From NCBI GenBank assembly GCA_045629285.1, contig JAZQQY010000017.1:28218-92217 (forward strand): a DNA stretch of 64,000 nucleotides, in the 5' to 3' direction. This stretch comes from UBA1723 sp045629285. Lineage in GTDB: Bacteria; Bacteroidota; Bacteroidia; Bacteroidales; Paludibacteraceae. The notes beneath the pieces were generated by a model that was given only the letters and a program-made list of their open reading frames with translations, did no database searches and was not told the origin of the DNA. Shown here one piece after another: positions 52,896 to 61,729 of this stretch. Within the stretch, counting starts at the first letter, position 1. Each line of letters begins with the position of its first letter. The translations under genes and the position numbers were made by a program.

Positions 52896-53126
52896 TGTTT
52901 AATTTTATTTTATTCAAAGTGTAAATTCTTATGCTTAAGTTTACAACTAATTAAATACCCTTTATTTTAATTATATTATAGGCATGAAATTAACTACGAA
53001 ATCATGTCAATATGTTCAGATGTATAAATTTATCTTTTTAGATATAACAATCATTAAATTATTATTGTTATTAACGTATTAACACTAAACTAATTTAAAT
53101 AAGAACTACGTATTACATTATGAACC

Positions 53127-53747
53127 TTATTTACACAAATCTAATATTTTTTTTATCTCTAGTAAAATATTGTTATTAGGATTTGGATCTTCTGAAAATT
53201 CGATAGAATCCAATGCTTTACTAACAGATTCCATATCTTCAAATGATCCTGTTTGGGATTTTGTCCTGGAGATAATACATTTTTCATCATCATCAAAGTA
53301 AAATCTATAACAAGACTCTGTATACTCTGAACCCGGTTCGGAAAAAGACCCTAAATTACTTGATTCATGAACGTTTATCCATTTGATTTTATTATTCTCA
53401 AATACACAATCAGCAAGTATATCTACATTTCCAGAAGCTATAAATGCAAAATATACAATTTTTTTTATTGCGTAATAGTTATCAAAATCTTTATAAATTT
53501 CTACTTCAATTGTATAAATATCGCCATCTGAATCTATTATTTCTTCATCAGAGTCAGAATATCTACTAGAAAAATCATATCCTAATACTGATTTCATGTA
53601 TTTGTCACTTATATCAGCGACTGAATCTTTATGGACATGAAGATTCATGTAAAAATCATCCATTAATGAATAATTTTCATGATTGTTGTTTGCTATAGCA
53701 GCAGTAAACAAAAAACATAACAATACGAAATAATTGTTTTTTCCCAT
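53127..53747 (-). CDS. Small secreted acidic protein of unknown function, 206 aa
   Basis: Signal peptide (YFVLLCFLFTAAIA) followed by an acidic, serine-rich mature protein with SRYSDSDEEIIDSDGDIYTI. The later part has strands such as YYAIKKIVYFAFIA and CYRFYFDDDEKCIISR. No family recognised. The C-terminal helix ILLEIKKILDLCK ends in cysteine-lysine. It is one of a run of three such genes on this strand, separated by remnants. Confidence 0.66.
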   Translation of the reverse strand: MGKNNYFVLLCFLFTAAIANNNHENYSLMDDFYMNLHVHKDSVADISDKYMKSVLGYDFSSRYSDSDEEIIDSDGDIYTIEVEIYKDFDNYYAIKKIVYFAFIASGNVDILADCVFENNKIKWINVHESSNLGSFSEPGSEYTESCYRFYFDDDEKCIISRTKSQTGSFEDMESVSKALDSIEFSEDPNPNNNILLEIKKILDLCK

Positions 53748-53759
53748 ACAGATTTTGTT

Positions 53760-53866
53760 TTATTTTTTTATCATATTAGAAATTTCAAAGTGCATTCCAT
53801 CTATTTTGTATTTATAAGTTCCTCCCCACCTTAAAGATATAACTTCTATACCATCAACCAAATCTC
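53760..53866 (-). pseudogene. C-terminal gene fragment
   Basis: A minus-strand frame without start codon reads DLVDGIEVISLRWGG, then TYKYKIDGMHFEISNMIKK and a stop. The regular strand pattern looks like real protein ending, and an in-frame TGA precedes it. It is likely what is left of a duplicated or deleted small secreted protein gene. Confidence 0.4.
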
Positions 53867-53893
53867 ACAAAAATTATTTATCTAACGACAAAA

Positions 53894-54640
53894 CTATCTG
53901 GATTCTGTTTGGAGATACATAGGGTCATCTTTTTTGATTGGGCAATCAAAATAATAACTTAAACTTTTTTCCAAATCAATTTTCTTCGTTTCAGTCTGTC
54001 TGAATTTTCCATTTTCATCTAATTCGTATGACTTTTTTTCGACATAAAAGAAAGGTTTGTTGGGATCTTTTTTTCTATAAAACTCCTCTCCATACTTTCT
54101 ATTCTCCACTAATTCATAATTATCCAAGTCTTCTTTATAATCAAAAGTTGATATATGTGTTTTATCATATAAAATAGAGAAAAGATGTTTTGGATTATCA
54201 AAAAAAAGCAATTCGCGGACCAATAATCGTTCTATGAAATTACCATCTTTTGTAAATACATAATAAAAACCTCTAGCGTAAGAATCATATTCATATGAAT
54301 CCCTTACAATGGAAATCAATGCAAGGATATATTTGTCAAATAAACAATAACCTACAAAATGGGCGGACACTGAATCTATTCTCACATTATAACGAATATC
54401 ATTAACCTCATCATAGTCACTCATTTCAAAATATAATTCACTGTTAGGAATACCATAAATACTTTCCAAATCAGTCATATTAATTTCTGGACATTGATTG
54501 ATTTCAGACATACATCTTAATGTAACAGGATATTTAAGAGACTCATATTTACTAATATAAGTCATAAAAGATTCTTTAGAAGACGATGAACTTGCAAATG
54601 CCAGCAATCCAAATAAAATAAATATCAACTTCATTTTCAT
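53894..54640 (-). CDS. Small secreted protein of unknown function, 248 aa
   Basis: Signal peptide MKMKLIFILFGLLAFASSSSS, then a mature part of about 225 residues with no family I know. It has many tyrosines and acidic residues (YFEMSDYDEVNDIRYNV, FYYVFTKDGNFIERLLV). The opening of the mature part resembles that of the 178-aa protein at 52069-52605. It ends CPIKKDDPMYLQTESR. The gene stands alone with about 160 bases upstream to the next gene. Confidence 0.68.
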   Translation of the reverse strand: MKMKLIFILFGLLAFASSSSSKESFMTYISKYESLKYPVTLRCMSEINQCPEINMTDLESIYGIPNSELYFEMSDYDEVNDIRYNVRIDSVSAHFVGYCLFDKYILALISIVRDSYEYDSYARGFYYVFTKDGNFIERLLVRELLFFDNPKHLFSILYDKTHISTFDYKEDLDNYELVENRKYGEEFYRKKDPNKPFFYVEKKSYELDENGKFRQTETKKIDLEKSLSYYFDCPIKKDDPMYLQTESR

Positions 54641-54802
54641 ATTCTATATATTTAATAAGTTTGACCAATGTTTCTTCTGCGTATGGCAAAACAAAAAACA
54701 GTCTTTATAACAAACCTTTACTCTTTTATTATTTATATCTTAGTATCAGGCAATTGCAAACGAATATCTTCGTCGATCTCATCCAATATTTGATTTGTAA
54801 AA

Positions 54803-55409
54803 CTATTCATCTTCCTCATAAATCTTGCCATTAATACAAGACTTAAATTTACGAGGCGTCTTATATCTTTCGATCTCTTCTTGAGTAGGATGCCATTTGA
54901 GGACATTCATCACACGAGGATATTCTCTAGAAGCCAATATAAGGACATCATCTCCAAGACGTATTTCATCGTAATCCATTATGGATACTTTTAACAAAAA
55001 TCTCAAATTATCTCCGTAACCTACCTTGACCCATCTGAAATCAGTTCCTCTACCATTTGGTATTATTTTTTTATACCACTCCAGAAACAATATTCTTGTT
55101 TACCATCAAAGATTCATATCGACTTTCGACATATTCATCATATTTCCTACAAAATATCGTCACAACGACGAATAATGTAATTAAAAACGAAATAACTTCC
55201 GGACTACTAGAATTAAATGTTTTTAGAATTAGGTATAGCCAATAATATATCAAAGGGAAAATAACTAATGCTGGTATAGGATAACCAGAAAATTCTCCTA
55301 ACTCAATAAAAATATAATCGACATAACAAGTCAACAAAAAAAGTATATCTATGACAATTACTATTGACATAAAAACACGCAACCAAAATTTTAAAGAAAC
55401 ATTCTTCAT
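54803..55409 (-). pseudogene. Membrane protein gene with a probable frameshift near 55,075-55,090
   Basis: From ATG 55409 the minus strand encodes 112 residues with about four membrane segments (MKNVSLKFWLRVFMSIVIVI, YIFIELGEFSGYPIPALVIF). It then stops at 55071 after VNKNIVSGVV. A second frame, whose only nearby start is TTG 55090, continues smoothly with EWYKKIIPNGRGTDFRWVKV and a soluble domain ending YEEDE at 54803. The two frames overlap by 20 bases beside a run of seven A, a common slippage site. I read them as one gene of about 200 residues broken by an indel or by a sequencing error. The soluble part (RLGDDVLILASREYPRVMNV) resembles small beta domains of membrane-anchored hypothetical proteins. 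Confidence 0.6.
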
Positions 55410-55594
55410 TTTATCTAACGTTTTAATTACTCTGTCTCATTAATATCTTTAAATAAAGCATCATAAATACAATTTTTTGAGATACTTCATGTCGACGTGG
55501 CAAAAATAGAATTTTTAAGTCTACCACATGACATTTTGACACACAAAAGAATCCCTATTCCCAAACATTATGCCAAACATGCAGACTTCACAAG

Positions 55595-55610
55595 TTGGCA
55601 CAGCTTTTGA
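55595..55610 (+). promoter_or_regulatory. Sigma-54-like promoter upstream of groES
   Basis: TTGGCACAGCTTTTGA fits the -24/-12 sigma-54 pattern: TGGCAC, then TTG, with GG and GA ten bases apart where GC is usual at -12. It lies 46 bases before the groES ATG, a reasonable distance. No CIRCE inverted repeat (TTAGCACTC-N9-GAGTGCTAA) is seen. Confidence 0.5.
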
Positions 55611-55656
55611 TTTATGTATAGCAGAAAAAGAAAATAAACTTAAAGTTATATAAATC

Positions 55657-55929
55657 ATGAACATTAAGCCATTAGCAGACAGAGTGCTTGTTAAGCCTGT
55701 CGCAGCAGAAGAGAAGACAGCGTTGGGAATCATCATTCCAGACACTGCAAAAGAGAAACCATTGAAGGGTGAGGTTCTAGCTATCGGTAACGGTACTAAG
55801 GACGAGGAGATGGTAGTGAAGGTTGGCGATACTGTTCTATACGGAAAGTATGCTGGCACTGAGCTTGAACTTGACGGTGAGAAGTATTTGATCATGCGTC
55901 AGAGCGACATCTTGGCAATCATTGGATAA
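55657..55929 (+). CDS. groES: Co-chaperonin GroES
   Basis: A 90-residue co-chaperonin that caps the GroEL ring. MNIKPLADRVLVKPVAAEEK, the mobile loop region KTALGIIIPDTAKEKPLKG and the late GDTVLYGKYAGTEL match the family; length is slightly short, as usual for Bacteroidota. It is followed by groEL after 104 bases that contain octamer-type repeats (55,926-55,961). Third-position bias toward GAG, AAG and GGT shows high expression. Confidence 0.97.
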   Translation: MNIKPLADRVLVKPVAAEEKTALGIIIPDTAKEKPLKGEVLAIGNGTKDEEMVVKVGDTVLYGKYAGTELELDGEKYLIMRQSDILAIIG

Positions 55930-55961
55930 TGCATAATTCGTAATGCATAATTCATAATTGT
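55926..55961 (+). repeat. Octamer-type AT repeat between groES and groEL
   Basis: ATAATGCATAATTCGTAATGCATAATTCATAATTGTC. The last 24 bases (CGTAATGCATAATTCATAATTGTC) are identical to 42,410-42,433 after the aminotransferase gene. Shorter relatives occur just after stop codons at 217-233, 42,887-42,911 and 50,704-50,728. Confidence 0.8.
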
Positions 55962-56033
55962 CAACAAAAAGAATCAACAGAATATAATACAACAGTTTAG
56001 ACTACGACGTCTATACAAAAAAGTATAAAAATC

Positions 56034-57671
56034 ATGGCAAAAGAGATTAAATTCGACATAGAGGCTCGCGACCTTTTGAAGAAGGGTGTGGACGAGTTGG
56101 CAAACGCAGTTAAGGTGACACTTGGACCTAAGGGCCGCAACGTCATCATCGAGAAGAAGTTCGGTGCTCCACACATCACTAAGGATGGTGTGAGCGTGGC
56201 AAAGGAGATCGAGCTTTCTGATCCATACCAGAACATGGGTGCACAGATTGTTAAAGAAGTTGCATCTAAGACTAATGACAAGGCTGGCGACGGTACAACT
56301 ACAGCTACAGTTCTTGCACAGTCTATCATCACTGTAGGTTTGAAGAACGTGGCTGCTGGCGCTAATCCGATGGATTTGAAGCGTGGTATCGACAAGGCAG
56401 TTGCTAAGGTTGTCGACAGCATCAAGGCACAGGCTAAGGAGGTTGGCGACGACAATCAGAAGATCGAGCAGGTAGCGACAATCTCAGCCAACAACGACAG
56501 CGAGATCGGTAAGCTTATCGCAAGCGCTATGGCGAAGGTAAAGAAAGAGGGTGTCATCACAGTTGAAGAGGCAAAGGGTACTGACACTACAGTTGATGTA
56601 GTTGAGGGTATGCAGTTCGACAGAGGTTACCTTTCTCCATACTTCGTTACAAACACAGAGAAGATGGAGTGTGAGATGGAGAACCCATTCGTTCTTATCC
56701 ACGACAAGAAGATTTCTAACCTAAAGGATATCCTTCCATTGCTTGAGGCATCAGTTCAGGCTGGACGTCCTCTATTGGTTATCGCAGAGGATATCGACGG
56801 TGAGGCATTGACAACATTGGTTGTTAACCGTCTACGCGGATCGTTGAAGATTTGTGCTGTCAAGGCACCAGGATTCGGAGATCGTCGTAAGGAGATGCTT
56901 CAGGATATCGCAGTTTTAACAGGCGGTACAGTTGTTTCAGAGGAGCAGGGAATCCAGCTTGCATCTGCTACAATCGAGATGCTTGGTAAGGCTGAGAAGA
57001 TCACAGTAAACAAGGACAACACAACTATCGTCAACGGTGCTGGTTCAAAGGAGGCTATCGCACAGAGAGTCGCTCAGATCAAGGCACAGATCGACGCTAC
57101 AAAGTCAGACTACGACCGTGAGAAACTTCAGGAGCGTTTGGCTAAGTTGGCAGGTGGAGTTGCAGTGCTTTACGTAGGTGCTCCATCAGAGGTTGAGATG
57201 AAGGAGAAGAAGGATCGTGTAGACGACGCTCTTTCTGCAACACGTGCAGCTGTAGAGGAAGGAATCGTCCCTGGTGGTGGTGTAGCGCTAATCCGTGCTA
57301 TCGAGTCGCTTGACGGAGTCACTGGAGAGAACGATGACGAGACAACAGGTATCGAGATCGTTAAGCGTGCAATCGAGGAGCCTCTTCGTCAGATTGTAGC
57401 AAACGCAGGTAAGGAAGGTGCAGTTATCGTACAGAAGGTAAGAGAAGGCAAGGGAGACTACGGTTACAATGCCCGTACAGATAAGTTTGAAAACTTCTAC
57501 GAGGCAGGTGTCATTGACCCAGCTAAGGTAACTCGTGTAGCTCTTGAGAACGCAGCATCAATCGCAGGTATGTTGCTTACAACTGAGTGTGTTATCTCAG
57601 AGAAGAAGGAGGCAGCTCCAGCAGCAGCTCCTGTAGCTCCAGGAATGGGCGGTATGGGTGGAATGATGTAA
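56034..57671 (+). CDS. groEL: Chaperonin GroEL
   Basis: A 545-residue 60-kDa chaperonin. TLGPKGRNVIIEKKFGAP near 30-47 and DGTTTATVLAQSI near 87 form the ATP site, and AAVEEGIVPGGGVALIRAIE (about 403-422) is the signature segment. The tail is GMGGMGGMM. It has the strongest codon bias in the window, nearly always CGT, AAG, GAG, AAC and CTT. Stress control is likely through the upstream promoter of groES. No anomaly seen. Confidence 0.98.
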   Translation: MAKEIKFDIEARDLLKKGVDELANAVKVTLGPKGRNVIIEKKFGAPHITKDGVSVAKEIELSDPYQNMGAQIVKEVASKTNDKAGDGTTTATVLAQSIITVGLKNVAAGANPMDLKRGIDKAVAKVVDSIKAQAKEVGDDNQKIEQVATISANNDSEIGKLIASAMAKVKKEGVITVEEAKGTDTTVDVVEGMQFDRGYLSPYFVTNTEKMECEMENPFVLIHDKKISNLKDILPLLEASVQAGRPLLVIAEDIDGEALTTLVVNRLRGSLKICAVKAPGFGDRRKEMLQDIAVLTGGTVVSEEQGIQLASATIEMLGKAEKITVNKDNTTIVNGAGSKEAIAQRVAQIKAQIDATKSDYDREKLQERLAKLAGGVAVLYVGAPSEVEMKEKKDRVDDALSATRAAVEEGIVPGGGVALIRAIESLDGVTGENDDETTGIEIVKRAIEEPLRQIVANAGKEGAVIVQKVREGKGDYGYNARTDKFENFYEAGVIDPAKVTRVALENAASIAGMLLTTECVISEKKEAAPAAAPVAPGMGGMGGMM

Positions 57672-57693
57672 TATTATCCCGATATACATTCAA

Positions 57694-57727
57694 AAGGTTG
57701 TCAAGGAAACTTGGCAACCTTTTTTGT
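57694..57727 (+). terminator. Terminator of groESL
   Basis: AAGGTTGTCAAG and CTTGGCAACCTT (57694-57721) form a 12-bp stem with a GAAA tetraloop and a T tract. Confidence 0.92.
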
Positions 57728-57738
57728 ATGTGACGTTT

Positions 57739-57776
57739 CTAAACGAAAAGAGGATGCACCGGTGGCGCATCCTCTT
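57739..57776 (-). terminator. Terminator of the 1,243-aa T9SS protein gene
   Basis: AAGAGGATGC (57749-57758) and GCATCCTCTT (57767-57776) form a perfect 10-bp stem. On the minus strand it is followed by TTCGTTT, and on the plus strand by GTTTT, so it may work in both directions. Confidence 0.8.
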
Positions 57777-57797
57777 GTTTTATGCATAAAAGCCGCC

Positions 57798-60700
57798 TTA
57801 TTTGGCAATCATTAGCTTGTGAACAGATGTTTCTCCATCGGCAGTCACACGGACGAAATAAACGCCGTTAGCAAGCGAAGAAATGTTGATCTCTTTACTA
57901 TGGCTTGTCATCACAACTTCTCCAACTACAGTCGAGATCTCTACCTTGTCGACATCAGCATCAGCAATCACACTAATCATTGTCGACGCAGGATTTGGAG
58001 CGATAGAAACATTGTTTGAAACAACATTCTCATAAGACTCAGTAAAATCTAGACCTCCGGCCAAAATTGGAGAGATTGATACAGCACGACATGGAGAGAA
58101 TACAGACATATATCTCCAGTCGTCCGCAGCAGAAAGATAATCAGGATCTCCGGCTACGACGCGGAAATAGATTCCCTTATCTATCTTATCACTTGTGAAT
58201 ACCTGATGAGTTGCAACAGCAATCTCACATTTGTCTTGATCCGACATAGGAGCCAAATCATACCACTTGACAAGATCTTCATTTACTTTAGTAGGATCAT
58301 CGCATGTATACTGGAAGACATAGTTTACATCACCACCTCCATACTCAGCATAGTATTTCATAGCGTCATCAGACATATCTGCAAAAAGAATCAACACATC
58401 TTTATCATTTAGATGCTTCAGATCTACAGATCCAGTTGTAGAAGCGTAATCAAGAGTCACATCAGGAGCTGTGCAAGTCGCAATGAAGATGTTATCGATT
58501 GCGTAATCGCGAGTTTCTCCTATAATATCATCCACGTGACGCATCTTCAAAACCAGCTTTTCATCATTCTTTGTCACATGAGATCCTCTCATCTGAGTCC
58601 ATCCTGAGCCTTCTAATTTTGCATCTACGCTAGCGACGACTGCTCCCGTCTCAGCCGATTGCAAATACATTTCAATGTGACCAGAATTTCTACTTATAGA
58701 TGCCACATCTGCACCGAAAGAAATTTCTTTTCCACGACACCAACCGTCTATCTCTAGCTGGAAGAACTCATCCTGAGATCCGTCATCTTTCAAGTCAAAC
58801 TGAAGCATGCCTCCGGTAGTAGTTCCTGAATTATCATATTGTACACCACCAGGATAACCGCCACAACGGGAAATTACATAAACACCATGGTCATACAATT
58901 CTGAGTTGGCTCCTCCTGCCATAGGAACATTAAGTTTCGCTCCGTTGGCTTTTAGATACTCAGCCTCGGCAACGGGAACCACAACTTCTTGAACCAAAGC
59001 CTGTGCATGATGCACCTGTCCTTCTGGAATCTCTACAGTGTGAGTCGTACCGAATTTATCCTTCCATACATATTCATTATCGTCAGTGAAAAAACCGAAG
59101 TCATCATAGTACAGATATGTAAGACCTGTTGGTATACCATCTGCAGTCTCACAACCAGGAACATCCGGAATTATCGGATCAACTGGAATTATAGAATCTT
59201 GAGGTTGTTCAATTATTGAATCACTCAATCTTGAAACGACAGGCAATCTAGAAATAGAGGTTTTACGACAAGGTGAGAAATAAGATTGGTTTTTCCAAGA
59301 ATAGTCTGCCATCATATCAGAATACTCACCAACAACGACACGATAATATACATTATTCTGTTTAGTAGAATCATCATATAATTTAGAGAAAATAGAATCC
59401 CAATATTCCTTAACAGACAACTCAAATATTCCATCCTCCAACACTTCTTCTTTATGTATTGTATTCCAACTGATTGGATTAGTTTCAGACTCCAAGGATG
59501 GGTTGTCGAAAGTATACTGGTAGACATAACCCAATTTCTTTTGTGCATCCAACATTCCATCACTATACAAATAGAATCTATCCAGAGCATTTGAAGAAGC
59601 TAAGGCATTAAGCACAATAATATCATCAGCATCAAAATCACACATATCGTTACCGTTTGCCAATGATGACTCTAAAATCACATCAGGCGGAGTACATACA
59701 GCAAAGAAGATATTGTCGATTGCATAGTCTCGAGTTTCTCCAGAAAGATCGTCTACATGACGCAACTTCATCTTTAGGTTGACCTCATTCACACCTCCAA
59801 AATCAGATGGACTAAGGACAAACTCTTCCGACAAATCTATCCAACCGTCTTTACCACCAGTGAAATTGGCTTCTTTAGCAATCAACACCTTTCCGTCGCA
59901 CTCCAAACTCAATTCAACATGACCAGGATAAGCACTAATAGAAGCAACACTGGCTCCAAATGAGATATATTTGCCAGTACAAATATGATCAAACTCCAAC
60001 TCAAAAAAATCATCCTGAGATCCGTCATCATGCAAGTCAAACTGAAGCATGCCTCCGGTAGTAGTCCCTGAATTATCATATTGTACACCATCAGGATAAC
60101 CGCCACCACGGGAAATTACATAAACTCCATGGTTATACAATTCTGTTTTGGATCCTCCTGCCATAGGAACATTAAGCTTTGCACCACTCGCCTCAATATT
60201 ATATGCCTTGGCAAAAGGTACCTTCACATCTATACCTATAGCTTGTGAACTATGAACCTGTTCGGCAGGCAAACATTCAACGTGTGTCACGCCTAATCTG
60301 TCAGTCCATTCATAAATGTTATCATCAGGGAAATTACCGAAATCATCATAGAACAAATATGTCATACTCATTGGTGTGCCATCACTTGTCTGACAACATG
60401 CATCAGATTCAACAACATAATCATCAGATATTGCAGATTCACATCCAGGAAGTGTCACCTCACAAGTAACTGTGTATTTAGTGTCTGCATCATCAGGTAT
60501 AAAAGCAAAGGATGGAGTTGTTGAAGTCTGACCTGTCACACCCTCCTTCCAAGAGTATTTAGTGTCTGCAGGATAATTCTGTTTTGTCTTAATCATTAAT
60601 GGCTGAACCGGACAACTTTTTCCAAAGCTAGTCAAAACTGGCTTAATCTCTCCATTAACCTTAATATCGTCTATTCCGACAGGATTTTGGAAGCAATCCG

Positions 60701-61529
60701 AAGCACGATAGAAATAGAAAGTCACAATACCGGTCTCAGGAACAGTAGCCTTATGTTTTACAACGACAGACTTACCAAAACCAACTTTTGTTGTCGTGAC
60801 ATTTTTACAATTGATCAAATGCAAAGAGTTATCATAAGCAGTAACAAACTCAACGTTATCATCACTGGACACGACACCTAAGGACAACTCATTACCATTG
60901 ATAAGACCAGTATTAGAATATGAGTATTTAGTAATAAAATCAGACATCACCGGAGCCGTTGGCCCTACACAAACATTCTTAGCCAAATGTTCAAAATATG
61001 TAATGTCCATCAAATTATGTAGTGTAAATGATAATTCGACAGTCGTCCCAGGAGCTAATCCATCAACGGTATATGAAAGAAAAGGCATTTTTACACCAGA
61101 ACCGACATTTACGAACATATTGTTCTCTTCTAAGTTAGCCTTGAAGAACGGATGGATCAATTTTGGTTGAGCCGTCACAGTAGAATATCCATATACAGCA
61201 TTAGGATCACTTGCACTAACCGACATCTTATTCATTAAGAATATCTTATTGACATCAGTCATGTCACCATTTGAATTAGTAAACAAACGACCTCTAACTC
61301 CAAATTGCTTGACATCGTTGACATTAGAATATCCAACACCATCATAAAGGCTATTCAAATCTAAATTCTCATTATACCATCCACCCTCTTCATTTGTCGA
61401 CGGAAGGATCGGACAGCCGAGTGCCGGCTTCGTATCAAAATCCGTACCTGCCACAACACATTGCGAATATGCTGTAGATGCTGTTGCCAAAGAAAGCAAC
61501 GAGATTGATAAATACTTACTTATATCCAT
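57798..61529 (-). CDS. Large T9SS-secreted surface protein with an internal duplication
   Basis: A 1,243-residue protein with a signal peptide (SISLLSLATASTAYS). Residues about 20-310 form an N-terminal beta-rich region and 315-375 an Ig-like/PKD-like segment (YSWKEGVTGQTSTTPSFAFI). Two homologous units of about 250 residues follow (roughly 378-630 and 805-1050). They share SGAKLNVPMAGG, YNHGVYVISR, VQYDNSGTTTGGMLQFDL and GETRDYAIDNIF, and look like jelly-roll lectin modules. Each unit is followed by a short helical domain. Residues about 1165-1243 are a type A T9SS sorting domain (SIAPNPASTMISVI, GVYFVRVTADG, final KLMIAK). No enzyme motif is seen; adhesion or glycan binding is likely. A -7-like TATTTTTG lies upstream (61563-61570). 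Confidence 0.82.
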   Translation of the reverse strand: MDISKYLSISLLSLATASTAYSQCVVAGTDFDTKPALGCPILPSTNEEGGWYNENLDLNSLYDGVGYSNVNDVKQFGVRGRLFTNSNGDMTDVNKIFLMNKMSVSASDPNAVYGYSTVTAQPKLIHPFFKANLEENNMFVNVGSGVKMPFLSYTVDGLAPGTTVELSFTLHNLMDITYFEHLAKNVCVGPTAPVMSDFITKYSYSNTGLINGNELSLGVVSSDDNVEFVTAYDNSLHLINCKNVTTTKVGFGKSVVVKHKATVPETGIVTFYFYRASDCFQNPVGIDDIKVNGEIKPVLTSFGKSCPVQPLMIKTKQNYPADTKYSWKEGVTGQTSTTPSFAFIPDDADTKYTVTCEVTLPGCESAISDDYVVESDACCQTSDGTPMSMTYLFYDDFGNFPDDNIYEWTDRLGVTHVECLPAEQVHSSQAIGIDVKVPFAKAYNIEASGAKLNVPMAGGSKTELYNHGVYVISRGGGYPDGVQYDNSGTTTGGMLQFDLHDDGSQDDFFELEFDHICTGKYISFGASVASISAYPGHVELSLECDGKVLIAKEANFTGGKDGWIDLSEEFVLSPSDFGGVNEVNLKMKLRHVDDLSGETRDYAIDNIFFAVCTPPDVILESSLANGNDMCDFDADDIIVLNALASSNALDRFYLYSDGMLDAQKKLGYVYQYTFDNPSLESETNPISWNTIHKEEVLEDGIFELSVKEYWDSIFSKLYDDSTKQNNVYYRVVVGEYSDMMADYSWKNQSYFSPCRKTSISRLPVVSRLSDSIIEQPQDSIIPVDPIIPDVPGCETADGIPTGLTYLYYDDFGFFTDDNEYVWKDKFGTTHTVEIPEGQVHHAQALVQEVVVPVAEAEYLKANGAKLNVPMAGGANSELYDHGVYVISRCGGYPGGVQYDNSGTTTGGMLQFDLKDDGSQDEFFQLEIDGWCRGKEISFGADVASISRNSGHIEMYLQSAETGAVVASVDAKLEGSGWTQMRGSHVTKNDEKLVLKMRHVDDIIGETRDYAIDNIFIATCTAPDVTLDYASTTGSVDLKHLNDKDVLILFADMSDDAMKYYAEYGGGDVNYVFQYTCDDPTKVNEDLVKWYDLAPMSDQDKCEIAVATHQVFTSDKIDKGIYFRVVAGDPDYLSAADDWRYMSVFSPCRAVSISPILAGGLDFTESYENVVSNNVSIAPNPASTMISVIADADVDKVEISTVVGEVVMTSHSKEINISSLANGVYFVRVTADGETSVHKLMIAK
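58460..59160 (-). repeat. Long internal repeat, second copy (in the 1,243-aa protein gene)
   Basis: DNA of this unit is clearly homologous to 59,680-60,410. The stretch from CATCCTGAGATCCGTCATC through CAGGATAACCGCCA differs in only a few positions (58,770-58,862 against 60,008-60,104), while flanking parts are more diverged, hinting at recent gene conversion. Confidence 0.82.
59680..60410 (-). repeat. Long internal repeat, first copy (in the 1,243-aa protein gene)
   Basis: N-terminal-proximal copy of the repeated lectin-like unit; see the partner at 58,460-59,160. Confidence 0.82.
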
Positions 61530-61626
61530 TATGCTATATAATTTTCAGACAGTTACACCCTACAAAAATATACATAAATAACAAAACCTCATAAAAAATA
61601 ATCATAACTTATGTTAATATAACAAG

Positions 61627-61658
61627 AGAGTGCGCCTCCGTCACCGGGAGCGCACTCT
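61627..61658 (-). terminator. Hairpin downstream of the GH8 xylanase gene
   Basis: AGAGTGCGC and GCGCACTCT form a perfect 9-bp outer stem with an inner CTCC/GGAG pairing. The T tract on the minus strand is weak (TCTTGTTATATT). Confidence 0.65.
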
Positions 61659-61729
61659 ATCAATCTAAAACTAACTAGACTTTTTGAAACAACGTGTTTG
61701 TTAAATTGTTTCTATGTCAAAAACGCATT

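Noticed and set aside
55430..55656. CIRCE operator before groES
   Set aside because: No TTAGCACTC/GAGTGCTAA inverted repeat is present in this interval.
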